Assembly: GCA_003553565.1 (NCBI GenBank)
Contig: PWER01000192.1
Location: 1 to 36,875 of the forward strand
Reading direction: 5' to 3'
Length of the DNA stretch: 36,875 bases
Source of the DNA: Nitriliruptoria bacterium
Lineage (GTDB): Bacteria > Actinomycetota > Nitriliruptoria > Euzebyales > Egibacteraceae
Position 1 is the stretch's first letter; every line of letters begins with the position of its first letter. The notes beneath the pieces are model-generated. The model searched no databases and had not been told where the DNA came from. It was given only the letters and a program-made list of their open reading frames with translations. Made by a program: the position numbers and the translations under genes. Below are positions 1 through 7,570 of the stretch, in pieces.

Positions 1-417
1 CCGCGGACGCCGTCGCTGGCGGCGGTCCTGTTCGACATCGACGGGTTCAAGCACCTCAACGACACGCTCGGGCACGAGGTCGGCGACGAGGTGCTGCAGC
101 GGTTCGCGGCGATGGTGGGCCAGCGCACGCGCGACACCGACGTGCTGGTGCGCTACGGCGGCGACGAGTGGTTGCTGCTGCTGCCCGGCATGAGTCAAGA
201 GCACGCGGCCCAGCGCGCCCGCGAGATCGTCGCGGCGTTCCCGCACGAGGCCCTGCCCGACGCGGCGCGGACGCTGGCCGCGACGGTGTCGGCCGGCGTC
301 GGCGCCGACGCCGCGACGGACCTGGACCTCGCCGCGATCGATGCAGCCATGTACCGCGCCAAGGCGGCGGGGGGTGGCCGCGTGAGCGCCGTCGACGAGG
401 CCGAGGTCGGCGGCTAG
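1..417 (+). CDS. Diguanylate cyclase GGDEF domain, C-terminal part
   Basis: Frame 1 is open from the first base, so this is the 3' end of a longer gene whose start and any sensor domain lie outside the window. The 138 visible residues are most of a GGDEF domain, which makes cyclic di-GMP from two GTP. I see the substrate-binding stretch FDIDGFKHLND, the GHEVGDEVL helix and the catalytic loop RYGGDEW. The usual GGDEF/GGEEF signature ends in Trp instead of Phe; the catalytic Asp/Glu pair is intact. An RDTD sequence sits where the RxxD product-inhibition site lies in PleD-type cyclases, so feedback inhibition is plausible. The frame ends at TAG 415-417 and converges on the DUF418 gene. Family certain; partner domains unknown. 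Confidence 0.93.
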   Translation, partial: PRTPSLAAVLFDIDGFKHLNDTLGHEVGDEVLQRFAAMVGQRTRDTDVLVRYGGDEWLLLLPGMSQEHAAQRAREIVAAFPHEALPDAARTLAATVSAGVGADAATDLDLAAIDAAMYRAKAAGGGRVSAVDEAEVGG

Positions 418-442
418 CCGCGCACGATCGGCGAGCGCTGCC

Positions 443-496
443 CTGCGGCTCCGTTCAGCGAAGCCGATAATCTACATTATGTAAACTAAGCCGCAG
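443..496. terminator. Long-loop hairpin between convergent genes
   Basis: CTGCGGCT (443-450) is exactly repeated inverted as AGCCGCAG (489-496) with a 38-nt AT-rich loop. A competing shorter stem uses 446-450 with AGCCG 462-466. It lies between the ends of the GGDEF gene and the DUF418 gene, so it may help terminate both. There is no U-tract, and function is inferred only from position. Confidence 0.35.
469..487. promoter_or_regulatory. AT-rich 19-bp operator-like palindrome
   Basis: On the minus strand this reads AGTTTACAT-A-ATGTAGATT: two 9-base arms about one central base, matching at 7 of 9 positions, with a perfect TACAT/ATGTA core. It is strikingly AT-rich against its surroundings and has the size and symmetry of a TetR- or MarR-type operator. 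It sits between two gene 3' ends, where no promoter is expected. Confidence 0.35.
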
Positions 497-528
497 CCTC
501 CACGAGCGAGCGGACCGTCGGCTCCCGC

Positions 529-1668
529 TCAGCCCTGCGGGTCCGAGGCGTGAGCGCGCTCGCGGCCACCGCGCGACCACGCCCACGGGCCGGCCAGCAC
601 CAGCTCGAGCGGTCCGCGCGCCCAGCGCTGCCGCCATGCCAGCGCACCGGCGATCCCCACGGCGAGGAACCCGACGGTGGCGACCAGCGCATCGGCGATG
701 TCCTCGTGGCGCAGCAGGTCGGGCGCGACGTCCAGGGTCACCAGGTGCGCGACGTACAGGGTGAGCGCGAGCTGCCCGGCAGCGACCAGCGGGGTCACCG
801 CTCGCGGCGCCACAGCCGCGGTGGCAAGGCTCACGCCCACTGCGGCCACCGCGGTCGCCGTGCTGCCCACCAGCCAGACCAGACCCTGGCTGTGTGGCGT
901 GGCGTCCAGGGCAGCCCACCAGCCCGTCGCCTCCGATGGTGGCGGCTGCACCACGGCCTCCAGCACCAGGGCCAGCACGCCCAGCGCGAGCGCAGCGGCC
1001 GCCCCGATCCCCAGCAGCAGGGTCCACGTGGCTGGCGCGCGCAGGTCCCGGCGTCCCAGCCAGATGCCCACCAGCATCGGCGCTGCCCAGGTCACCACTG
1101 GGTAGGGGCCGCTGATCACCAGCTCGCGGGCGATCTCGGCGGGCGGGTCGGTCAGCGTCACCGCCGCGGTGGAGAACCACCCGGGTTGGCGCTGCTCGAT
1201 CGTGGCCACCAGCAGCGGGCCGGCCAGCGCGCTGAGCGCGGCGAGCGCGAGCAGCAGGCGGTCGCTGGCGCCGATGACCACCGCGGCCAGCGCGAACAGT
1301 ACCGCGTAGGGCGCGAGGATCACCAGCACCCCGTGGTCCAGGGCCTGCAGCGCCAGCCCGAGCGGCAGCAGCAGCGCGGCGCGCCACAGCAGGCGCAGCC
1401 GCGCGCGTGAGCGCGGTGCACCGGCAGTGCGGTCGCCGGCCAGCAGTGCGATGCCGACACCGGCCACCAGCGCGAACAGCACTGCGGCGCGCCCGTGTGG
1501 CAGCGCCCACGCGCTGCCCGCCACCCCCTGCCCGTCCGTCGGCCCGACGTGGACCATCACCATGCCGCACAGCGCCAGCGCCCGCGCCAGGTCGATGCCG
1601 ACCAGGCGCCCGGTGGCCACCAGCGGGCGGGACCCGGCCGCAGCGGCGTCGCCTGGCCCGGCGCTCAT
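529..1668 (-). CDS. DUF418/DUF1624-type multi-pass membrane protein
   Basis: 379 residues from ATG 1668, 46 nt after aat on the same strand. The N-terminus GRLVGIDLARALALCGMVMVH is the typical opening of DUF418/DUF1624 and heparan-alpha-glucosaminide acetyltransferase-like membrane proteins, and about ten hydrophobic helices follow. The C-terminal part has the GQLALTLYVAHL-type helix seen in DUF418. These proteins are thought to move acyl groups across the membrane, but most have no tested substrate. The frame is open far upstream through aat, but that extension is Arg/Pro-rich shadow sequence and was rejected; GGAG lies 9 nt before the chosen ATG. Probably last gene of the fabH-acpP-fabI-patatin-aat row. 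Confidence 0.75.
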   Translation of the reverse strand: MSAGPGDAAAAGSRPLVATGRLVGIDLARALALCGMVMVHVGPTDGQGVAGSAWALPHGRAAVLFALVAGVGIALLAGDRTAGAPRSRARLRLLWRAALLLPLGLALQALDHGVLVILAPYAVLFALAAVVIGASDRLLLALAALSALAGPLLVATIEQRQPGWFSTAAVTLTDPPAEIARELVISGPYPVVTWAAPMLVGIWLGRRDLRAPATWTLLLGIGAAAALALGVLALVLEAVVQPPPSEATGWWAALDATPHSQGLVWLVGSTATAVAAVGVSLATAAVAPRAVTPLVAAGQLALTLYVAHLVTLDVAPDLLRHEDIADALVATVGFLAVGIAGALAWRQRWARGPLELVLAGPWAWSRGGRERAHASDPQG

Positions 1669-1714
1669 CCCCAACCGCTCCGTCCGATCAGCGCGGTCGG
1701 CGTCGACGCGGTGC

Positions 1715-2476
1715 TCACGGCTCCTCCCCGACGCCCTCGGCGGCCGAGGCCGGCGCGGTCGGCAGCGCGACGGCGGCCTCGCGGGCGGCAGCCAGCACGT
1801 CCAGGAAGCGCTCGCGCGGCCACGTCTGCGCGCCGAGCCAGCGCACGTGCGGGGTGTCCTGCTGTACGTCCAGCAGGTGGAAGCCACCGCGTCGCAGCCG
1901 GCGCACGGTGTCCAACAGCGCGGCGGTGCCGGCGTCGTCGGCCCGGTGGAACATGGACTCACCGGTGAGCACGCCGCCGGTGACCACGCCGTAGAGCCCG
2001 CCGACCAGCGCTCCCGAGGCGTCCCACACCTCGATCGAGCGGGCGTGGCCGAGGCGGTGCAAGCGCCCGTAGGCGGCGCGCATCGCCGGGGTGATCCACG
2101 TGCCCTCCCCCGGCCGGTCGGCGCACGCGTCGACCACGGCGTCGAACGCACGATCGACGGTGGTGGTCAGGTCGGCGCGACGCAGCCGCCGTCGCACGGT
2201 GCGGGGCACGTGGACGCGCTCGGGGTCGATCACCGCCCGCGGATCGGGCGACCACCACCAGGTGAGGCCCCCAGTCGGCCAGGGGAACAGCCCGATCCGG
2301 TAGGCGGCCAGCAGGGTGACCGGCGACAGGTCGTCGCCCACCGCCACCGGCTCGTCTGCCGGGGCGTGGCGCGGGTCGGGCAGCTCCTCGGCGCGCGCCG
2401 CGATCGCTGCCTCGCTGACCCCCGCCGGTGCGGGCGCCGGACCGCTCCGGCTCGTGGCGGGACGGGTGCGGGTCAT
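1715..2476 (-). CDS. aat: Leucyl/phenylalanyl-tRNA-protein transferase
   Basis: 253 residues. Aat moves Leu or Phe from charged tRNA to the N-terminal Arg or Lys of proteins, creating an N-degron for ClpS/ClpAP-type degradation in the cytoplasm. Family hallmarks are present: YRIGLFPW near residue 60, WWWSPDPRAVI, then GTWITPAMRAAYGRLHRLGHARSIEVW, LVGGLYG, and GESMF followed by DDAGTAALL where homologues have a SKxAL helix. Length is normal for the family. The start ATG overlaps the patatin stop in ATGA (2473-2476), implying translational coupling. Its presence beside a bacterium's proteasome genes is noteworthy because it implies a second targeting route. Confidence 0.92.
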   Translation of the reverse strand: MTRTRPATSRSGPAPAPAGVSEAAIAARAEELPDPRHAPADEPVAVGDDLSPVTLLAAYRIGLFPWPTGGLTWWWSPDPRAVIDPERVHVPRTVRRRLRRADLTTTVDRAFDAVVDACADRPGEGTWITPAMRAAYGRLHRLGHARSIEVWDASGALVGGLYGVVTGGVLTGESMFHRADDAGTAALLDTVRRLRRGGFHLLDVQQDTPHVRWLGAQTWPRERFLDVLAAAREAAVALPTAPASAAEGVGEEP

Positions 2477-3363
2477 GAGCCCACCTCGGCGGCGCGATGG
2501 GCGTCGAGCAGGGCGCGGATGGCCTCGGTGTGCGCTCGGACGCTGCTCCAACCGGCGCGGGCGACCTCCTCGGCCTCGGAGAAGTCGAGCATCGTGACGC
2601 GATCCTCGAAGGCCGGGCGCACCACGTGATCGGCGGTGGCGAGCCGGTGGTTGGCGAACTGGTGCTGGGTGGCCTCGAAGCCGCGCAGCATGGCGGTGGC
2701 CCACGAGTCGGCCTCGGTGCTGACCTGCCGATGTCCCACGTGGATGGCCACGACCACGTCGGCGCCCATCGCGCGGGCCACGTCCACCGGCGAGGGATCG
2801 GCGAACCCGCCGTCGATGTAGGTCGAGCCCGCGCGGTGCACCGGCCGGGTGATGCCGGGGATGGCGGCGCTGGCAAGCACCGCGGAGATCACGTCACCCT
2901 CGTGGAACACCGCGCGCTCACCGTCCGCGAGATCGGTGGCGGTGATGGCGGTCGGCACCCGCAGGTCCTCGAAGCGGTCGCGGTCGCCGAGCAGCTCGGA
3001 CAGCAGCACGCGCCCGTAGTCCTGGTAGCCCCGTCGCCCCAGCGTCCACATCGTCGGGGCCATGCGCCGGGCGCTGCGCAGCGTGCCGCGCATCCGCGCG
3101 AAGGCGTGGTCGTGGTCGATCCCGGCCAGGGCCGGCAGCCGGGAGCGGTCGGCGGACAGGAAGGCGCCGAGCCAGTCATCGCGCGCGCCATACGTCGCAG
3201 CGACCACTGCGCCCATGGACACCCCGACCACCAGGTCGGGCGCCAGGCCAGCGCGCTCCAGGCCCAGCAGCACTCCGATGTGGGCGACGGCACGTGCGCC
3301 GCCTCCGCCGAGGACCACGCCCAGGCGGGGGCGCTCGCTGCGGTGTGGGCTCGCGATGCTCAT
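2473..3363 (-). CDS. Patatin-like phospholipase family protein
   Basis: 296 residues, one patatin domain with all catalytic elements: the oxyanion loop GGGGAR (19-24), the nucleophile elbow GVSMG with Ser49, and the dyad Asp in DGG (184-186). Members hydrolyse acyl esters of phospholipids or other lipids through a Ser-Asp dyad. There is no signal peptide or clear membrane segment, so it is probably cytoplasmic or peripheral, resembling the RssA/YchK group of small bacterial patatins. ATG 3363 starts just before the glycine-rich loop. No Shine-Dalgarno sequence is visible, but TATCGT sits 9 nt upstream, suggesting a short or absent leader. It overlaps aat by 4 nt and follows fabI by 73 nt, suggesting fatty acid recycling; that role is inference. 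Confidence 0.88.
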   Translation of the reverse strand: MSIASPHRSERPRLGVVLGGGGARAVAHIGVLLGLERAGLAPDLVVGVSMGAVVAATYGARDDWLGAFLSADRSRLPALAGIDHDHAFARMRGTLRSARRMAPTMWTLGRRGYQDYGRVLLSELLGDRDRFEDLRVPTAITATDLADGERAVFHEGDVISAVLASAAIPGITRPVHRAGSTYIDGGFADPSPVDVARAMGADVVVAIHVGHRQVSTEADSWATAMLRGFEATQHQFANHRLATADHVVRPAFEDRVTMLDFSEAEEVARAGWSSVRAHTEAIRALLDAHRAAEVGS

Positions 3364-3372
3364 GGCACTGCG

Positions 3373-3378
3373 ACGATA
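3373..3378 (-). promoter_or_regulatory. Candidate -10 (TATCGT) for the patatin gene
   Basis: Minus strand TATCGT fits the actinobacterial TAnnnT -10 and ends 9 nt before the ATG. There is no SD and no good -35. It suggests a leaderless or near-leaderless transcript. Confidence 0.35.
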
Positions 3379-3436
3379 CCGAGCGCGGTGGGCGCGAGCC
3401 GCACGCGTGGTGGTCAGCAGGCCGAGCGGACCGCGG

Positions 3437-4228
3437 TCACGACGACGCGGGCGGGGGCGGCGCCCCGATCGCGTGCGCGCCGCCGTCGGCGTGGACGACC
3501 ATGCCGGTGGTCGCCGGCAGCCAGTCCGACAGCAGCGCGCACACGGTGCGCGCCACCGGCTCGGCATCGGTGACGTCCCAGCCCAGCGGAGCCTGCGCGC
3601 CCCAGGAGCGCTCGATGTCCTCGAAGCCGTCGATGCCCTTGGCCGCCACGGTGCGCAGCGGGCCAGCGGCCACCAGGTTCACCCGGGTGCCCTGGGGTCC
3701 GAGGTCGCGGGCCACGTAGCGGCTCGTCGCCTCGAGGCCGGCCTTGGCCACGCCCATCCAGTCGTAGGCCGGCCAGGCGCGCGTCCCATCGAAGTCGAGC
3801 CCGACCACCGCGCCGCCCCCGGCGGCGCGCAGCAGTGGCGCGAGGCTCGCCGACAGGGACGCGAAGGAGTACGTGGACACGTGCAGCGCGGTGGCGGCGT
3901 CCTCCCAGGCGGTGTCCAGGAAGCTGCCACCCAGCGCGGCCTCGGGTGCGAAGGCCACCGCGTGCACCAGGCCGTCCACCGCACCCCAGCGCTCCCCCAG
4001 GTCGGCGGCCAGCCGCTGGTGGTGCTCGGCGACGGTGACGTCCAGCTCCAGCACCGGGGGCGGCTCGGGCAGGCGCTTGGCGATGCGCTCGGTGATGCGC
4101 AGCCCTCGGCCGAACCCGGTGAGCACGAGCTCCGCCCCGGCTTCCTGGGCCAGCCGCGCCACCGAGAAGGCGATCGACTGCTCGTTCAGCACCCCGGTGA
4201 CGACGAGGCGCTTGCCCTCCAGCAACAT
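3437..4228 (-). CDS. fabI: Enoyl-[ACP] reductase, InhA/FabI type
   Basis: 263 residues from ATG 4228 (MLLEGKRL); the open frame extends upstream but that stretch overlaps acpP. It reduces trans-2-enoyl-ACP with NADH in the last step of each elongation cycle. The sequence follows mycobacterial InhA closely: LLEGKRLVVTGVLNEQSIAF for the Rossmann turn, LVLTGF, ELDV, then Tyr155-x6-Lys162 (AYDWMGVAK) and the C-terminal CALLSDWLPATTG with HADGGAH. The catalytic Tyr and Lys are intact. Seven bases separate it from acpP, so co-translation is likely. The order fabH-acpP-fabI puts initiation, carrier and reduction in one transcript; fabD, fabF, fabG and fabZ are not in the window. Confidence 0.95.
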   Translation of the reverse strand: MLLEGKRLVVTGVLNEQSIAFSVARLAQEAGAELVLTGFGRGLRITERIAKRLPEPPPVLELDVTVAEHHQRLAADLGERWGAVDGLVHAVAFAPEAALGGSFLDTAWEDAATALHVSTYSFASLSASLAPLLRAAGGGAVVGLDFDGTRAWPAYDWMGVAKAGLEATSRYVARDLGPQGTRVNLVAAGPLRTVAAKGIDGFEDIERSWGAQAPLGWDVTDAEPVARTVCALLSDWLPATTGMVVHADGGAHAIGAPPPPASS

Positions 4229-4235
4229 GATCGGC

Positions 4236-4487
4236 TCAGCCGTCGCTGGGGTCGGCGCCCTTGTCCGCGAGGAGCTTGACCGCATCGCCGAGGGTGCCCA
4301 GCGCCTCGGCCTCCTCGTCCTCGATGCGCACCCCGAGCTCCTCCTCGGCGGCGAGCGAGAACTCGACCAGGTCGAGCGAGTCGAGGTCGAGATCCTCGAA
4401 GGTCGCCTCGCTGCTGATCTTGTCCTCCTCGACGCCGAAGTTCTCGACGAGGATCTTGCTCACGCGGTCGTAGACGCTGCTGCTCAT
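4236..4487 (-). CDS. acpP: Acyl carrier protein
   Basis: 83 residues, acidic, with the phosphopantetheine-attachment motif DLDSLDLVEF; Ser37 is the modified residue. The carrier holds growing acyl chains as thioesters for FabH and FabI, encoded on either side. ATG 4487 is preceded by AAAAGGAG with a 9-nt spacer, a clear SD. The C-terminus (LADKGADPSDG) is slightly longer than in the 77-residue E. coli protein. It lies 123 nt after fabH. Confidence 0.97.
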   Translation of the reverse strand: MSSSVYDRVSKILVENFGVEEDKISSEATFEDLDLDSLDLVEFSLAAEEELGVRIEDEEAEALGTLGDAVKLLADKGADPSDG

Positions 4488-4610
4488 GGTGCTGTGCTCC
4501 TTTTCCGCACGGGCTGGCCGGGTCGGCGGAGCCGATCCCTCCCTGGTGTGTCGCGCAGACCGTAGCCGATCGTGTCGCCCTCGCCGCGGCGGCGGTGCTG
4601 TCTCCTGCCG

Positions 4611-5597
4611 TCAGCCAGGCTCGAGGTCGGGCCAGCGCACCAGCGCCGAGCCCCACGCCAGGCCTCCACCGAAGGCCACCAGCGCCACGCGGTCACCCGG
4701 GTTCGGGGGCGCGCTGGCCAGCGCGAGGGGGATCGAGGCGGTCGAGGTGTTGGCGTGCTCGCCGATGGTCACCGGGCAGCGCTCACGCGGCAGCTCCAGC
4801 CGGTCGGCGACGGCCTCGATGATGCGGCTGTTGGCCTGGTGGGCGTACACGGCGTCGAAGTCGCCCACCGTCATCCCGGCGCGCTCGGCCAGGGGGGTCA
4901 GCGACTCGGCCATGCGCCGCACCGCATGGCGGTAGACCTCGCGCCCATCCATCTTCAGGTACTTCTCGTCGTCGGTGAGGTCGGTGCTGTGGGGCGGTCG
5001 GCGCGACCCGCCGGCGGTCAGGGTGAGGATCTCCGAGGCCGAGCCGTCGCTGCCGAGCTCGAAGGGCCCCAGCGCGCCGGGCGCGTCCGCCTCCCCGCGG
5101 CCGAGCACGAAGGCGCCAGCCCCGTCGCCGAACAGCACCGCGGTGCTGCGATCAGCGGGGTCTAGGAAGCGGGTTAGCGTCTCGGCGCCGATCACGAGCA
5201 CCCGGGAGGCCGCGCCGATGGCCAGCAGCCCCGCCCCGGTGGCCAGACCGTAGGGGAAGCCCGCGCAGGCGGTGTTGAGGTCCAGTGCCGCCACGTGGCC
5301 CAGCCCGAGGCGGTCGGCGACCCCGGCGGCGGTGTTGGGCAGGAGCTGATCGGGGGTCGTCGTGGCGATCACGACGGCGTCGGCCCCTCCCCCGCCGGCG
5401 GACTTGAGCGCCCGCTCGCCAGCCTCCACCGCGAGGTCGCCGGTCACGGTGCCCTCGTCGACCATGCGCCGCGCCACGATCCCGGTGCGGGTGCGGATCC
5501 ACTCGTCGGAGGTGTCCAGCACCCGGGCCAGATCGTCGTTGGTCACCCGACGAGCGGGCAGCGCGGTGCCCAGCCCCTCGACGACAGCGGTGGTCAC
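4611..5597 (-). CDS. fabH: 3-oxoacyl-[ACP] synthase III (KAS III)
   Basis: 328 residues. FabH condenses a short acyl-CoA with malonyl-ACP to start fatty acid synthesis; the primer (acetyl or branched) cannot be read from sequence alone. The Cys-His-Asn triad is present: Cys111 in NTACAGFPYGL, His253 in AHQAN and Asn283 in HANTSTASIPLAL. The C-terminal GGGLAWGSALVRW is typical. Start is GTG 5597, with a GGAGGG-like SD just upstream and a strong promoter at 5634-5661. It is the first gene of the minus-strand row continuing through acpP, fabI, patatin, aat and DUF418. Confidence 0.95.
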   Translation of the reverse strand: MTTAVVEGLGTALPARRVTNDDLARVLDTSDEWIRTRTGIVARRMVDEGTVTGDLAVEAGERALKSAGGGGADAVVIATTTPDQLLPNTAAGVADRLGLGHVAALDLNTACAGFPYGLATGAGLLAIGAASRVLVIGAETLTRFLDPADRSTAVLFGDGAGAFVLGRGEADAPGALGPFELGSDGSASEILTLTAGGSRRPPHSTDLTDDEKYLKMDGREVYRHAVRRMAESLTPLAERAGMTVGDFDAVYAHQANSRIIEAVADRLELPRERCPVTIGEHANTSTASIPLALASAPPNPGDRVALVAFGGGLAWGSALVRWPDLEPG

Positions 5598-5633
5598 AGC
5601 GCCCTCCCCCGTGCTCGTCCGGCGGTCGCGCCC

Positions 5634-5661
5634 AACCTATTGACCGCCCGTGCGATGTCAA
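5634..5661 (-). promoter_or_regulatory. Sigma-70-type promoter of the fabH row
   Basis: Minus strand TTGACA (5661-5656) and TAGGTT (5639-5634) are separated by 16 nt. The -35 is perfect, the -10 fits TAnnnT. Predicted transcription start near 5627 gives a 5' leader of about 30 nt before the fabH GTG. One of the two best-formed promoters in the window. Confidence 0.65.
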
Positions 5662-5782
5662 CGCTCGCGGCAGGGACATGCGTCGGCGGCGTCGGCGATC
5701 GGAGGCCGACGGTTGTGCGGTGGCGGTGCGAGGCATCATCGTTGCACGCGCCCGCGCACCCTGACGAGCAGGAGGCGAGACG

Positions 5783-7216
5783 GTGGAGGCCGAGCACCTG
5801 GCCCGCGAGCACGCCGACGTCGTGGCCGCAGTCGAGGCCGGCGCCGACTGGCAGCAGCGCGCGCTGACCGACCTCGTGGCCATCCCCGGGGTCAGCGGCG
5901 CCGACGGCGATCCCGCCGCGCTGCGCCGCAGCGCCGAGGCGACCGCCCGGCTGGCGCGCTCCGCCGGCATGGACGCGGTGGAGCTGCTGGAGGTCGGTGA
6001 CGCCCCACCCGCGGTGCTGGCCACCGCCCGCACCACCCGCCCCGAGGCACCCACGCTGCTGCTGTACGCCCACCACGACGTGCAGCCCCCCGGTGACGTC
6101 GACGCCTGGACCTCTGCGCCGTTCACCGCCACCGAGCGCCACGATCGGCTGTACGGCCGCGGCGCCGCCGACGACAAGGCCGGGGTGATCACCCACCTCG
6201 CCGCGCTCGAGGCGTGGCAGCGGGCGCGCGGCGCGCCGCCGTGCCACGTGACGCTGCTGGTCGAGGGCGAGGAGGAGGTCGGCTCGCCCCACTTCGACGC
6301 GCTGCTGCGCGCCCACGCCGACCGTCTCGCCGCCGACGCCGTCGTCGTGGTCGACACGCTCAACTGGCAGGTGGGCCAGCCCACGCTGACCACCAGCCTG
6401 CGCGGGCTGGTGGACGCCACCGTCGAGGTCGCAGCGACCGACCACGCGCTGCACTCGGGGCTCTACGGCGGCCCGGTGCCCGACGTCGTCTCGGCGCTGG
6501 CGCAGCTGCTGGCCTCGTGCGTCGACGGGCACGGGGCCGTGGCGATCCCGGGGTTCGGTGAGGACATCGCACCGCTGGGAGCCAGCGAGCGCGCCACGCT
6601 CGAGGCGCTCCCCTTCGACGAGGCCGCCTTCCGCGCCGAGACGGGGCTGCGCCCGGAGGTGCCGCTGGCCGGAGAGCCCCAGGCGCACCCGCTGGAGCGC
6701 CTGTGGCGGCGACCGCACCTGACCGTGACCGGCATCGACGCGCCGGCCGTGGCCGGTGCGGCCAACGCGCTGCAGCCACGAGCGCGCGCGCGGGTCAGCG
6801 TGCGCCTGGCTCCCGGGCAGAGCCCCGAGCGGGCCCAGCGGCTGCTGCGCGACTGGCTGGAGGCGCAGGCACCGCTGGGCCTGCGAGCCACCGTCACCCT
6901 CGGGGCGGCTGCCAGCCCGTTCGTGGTCGATGCCGACCATCCGGTGGTGCAGGCTGCGGCCAGCGCCCTGGAGGGTGGGTACGGGGCGCCCACCACGTTC
7001 GCCGGGGTGGGTGGCACGATCCCCTTCCTCGAGCCGCTGGTGGCCAGGCAGGGTCCCATCCCGGTGCTCATGGCCGGCATCGAGGATCCTGACAGCCGCG
7101 CCCACGGCATCGACGAGTCGGTGCACCTCGGGGACCTGCGCCGCGCCTGCCGCGCGCAGGCCCTGCTGCTGCCGGCGGTCACCGCAGCCCTCGACGGGGA
7201 AGGGAGAGGATCGTGA
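5783..7216 (+). CDS. M20 family metallopeptidase (dipeptidase-like)
   Basis: 477 residues from GTG 5783, fixed by AGGAGG at 5770-5775 (7-nt spacer). M20 enzymes are two-metal hydrolases that cleave short peptides or N-acyl amino acids. Metal-site motifs are in order: AHHDV (His97, Asp99), YGRGAADDKAG (Asp130) and EGEEEVGS (Glu163-165). A dimerisation insert carries HSGLYGG and the C-terminal half ends with GVGGTIPFLE and the metal-binding AHGIDESV stretch. The layout resembles the CNDP/ArgE-DapE dipeptidase branch rather than DapE proper. No signal peptide; cytoplasmic. It overlaps the next gene by GTGA, so the two are translationally coupled. Substrate unknown. Confidence 0.9.
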   Translation: MEAEHLAREHADVVAAVEAGADWQQRALTDLVAIPGVSGADGDPAALRRSAEATARLARSAGMDAVELLEVGDAPPAVLATARTTRPEAPTLLLYAHHDVQPPGDVDAWTSAPFTATERHDRLYGRGAADDKAGVITHLAALEAWQRARGAPPCHVTLLVEGEEEVGSPHFDALLRAHADRLAADAVVVVDTLNWQVGQPTLTTSLRGLVDATVEVAATDHALHSGLYGGPVPDVVSALAQLLASCVDGHGAVAIPGFGEDIAPLGASERATLEALPFDEAAFRAETGLRPEVPLAGEPQAHPLERLWRRPHLTVTGIDAPAVAGAANALQPRARARVSVRLAPGQSPERAQRLLRDWLEAQAPLGLRATVTLGAAASPFVVDADHPVVQAAASALEGGYGAPTTFAGVGGTIPFLEPLVARQGPIPVLMAGIEDPDSRAHGIDESVHLGDLRRACRAQALLLPAVTAALDGEGRGS

Positions 7217-7548
7217 CCGCGCGAACCGAGGAGGAAGCGGCCTACTTCACGTTGCTGCGCGCCATCGACGAGCGTGACGCGCTGCTGCGCGAGCACGAGT
7301 TCATGGTCGCCGAGCGCGAGCGGCTGGAGGCGTTCGCCGAGGCGACCCGTGAGGCCGAGCAGGAGCTGCCTCGCAAGCTCGACCGCACGGTGGCGGCCAC
7401 CACCAAGCCGCTGCTGGAGGCCGTGGGTGCGCGTCGCCGCGCCGTCGAGCAGGTGCTGCGGCGGATGGACGAGCGGCTGGAGGCCGCCGAGGCGTTCGTG
7501 CGCGAGTGCGAGGAGGAGCACGCGCGCCTGCAGGCCGGCGGCAGCTGA
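7213..7548 (+). CDS. Small coiled-coil protein, unknown function
   Basis: 111 residues starting at GTG 7213 inside the GTGA overlap with the peptidase. Not recognised. It is almost wholly helical: a charged N-terminal helix (RAIDERDALLREHEFMVAE), a middle region and a C-terminal Arg/Glu-rich coiled coil (RRMDERLEAAEAFVRECEEEH). No membrane segment, no signal peptide and a single Cys. Coupling to the M20 gene suggests a partner or regulator, but a structural protein is as likely. The codon pattern matches its neighbours and the overlap supports a real gene. Confidence 0.7.
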   Translation: MTARTEEEAAYFTLLRAIDERDALLREHEFMVAERERLEAFAEATREAEQELPRKLDRTVAATTKPLLEAVGARRRAVEQVLRRMDERLEAAEAFVRECEEEHARLQAGGS

Positions 7549-7550
7549 CC

Positions 7551-7568
7551 GGGCGCGCAGCGCGGCCC
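7551..7568. terminator. Hairpin between convergent genes
   Basis: GGGC (7551-7554) plus CGC pair with GCG plus GCCC (7565-7568), one bulged base, 3-nt loop. It lies in the 22-nt gap between two stop codons. No U-tract. Confidence 0.3.
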
Positions 7569-7570
7569 CA

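Noticed and set aside
1669-2151. N-terminal extension of the DUF418 gene
   Set aside because: The extra 161 residues lie inside aat and read as Arg/Pro-rich shadow; the real N-terminus matches the family at ATG 1668.
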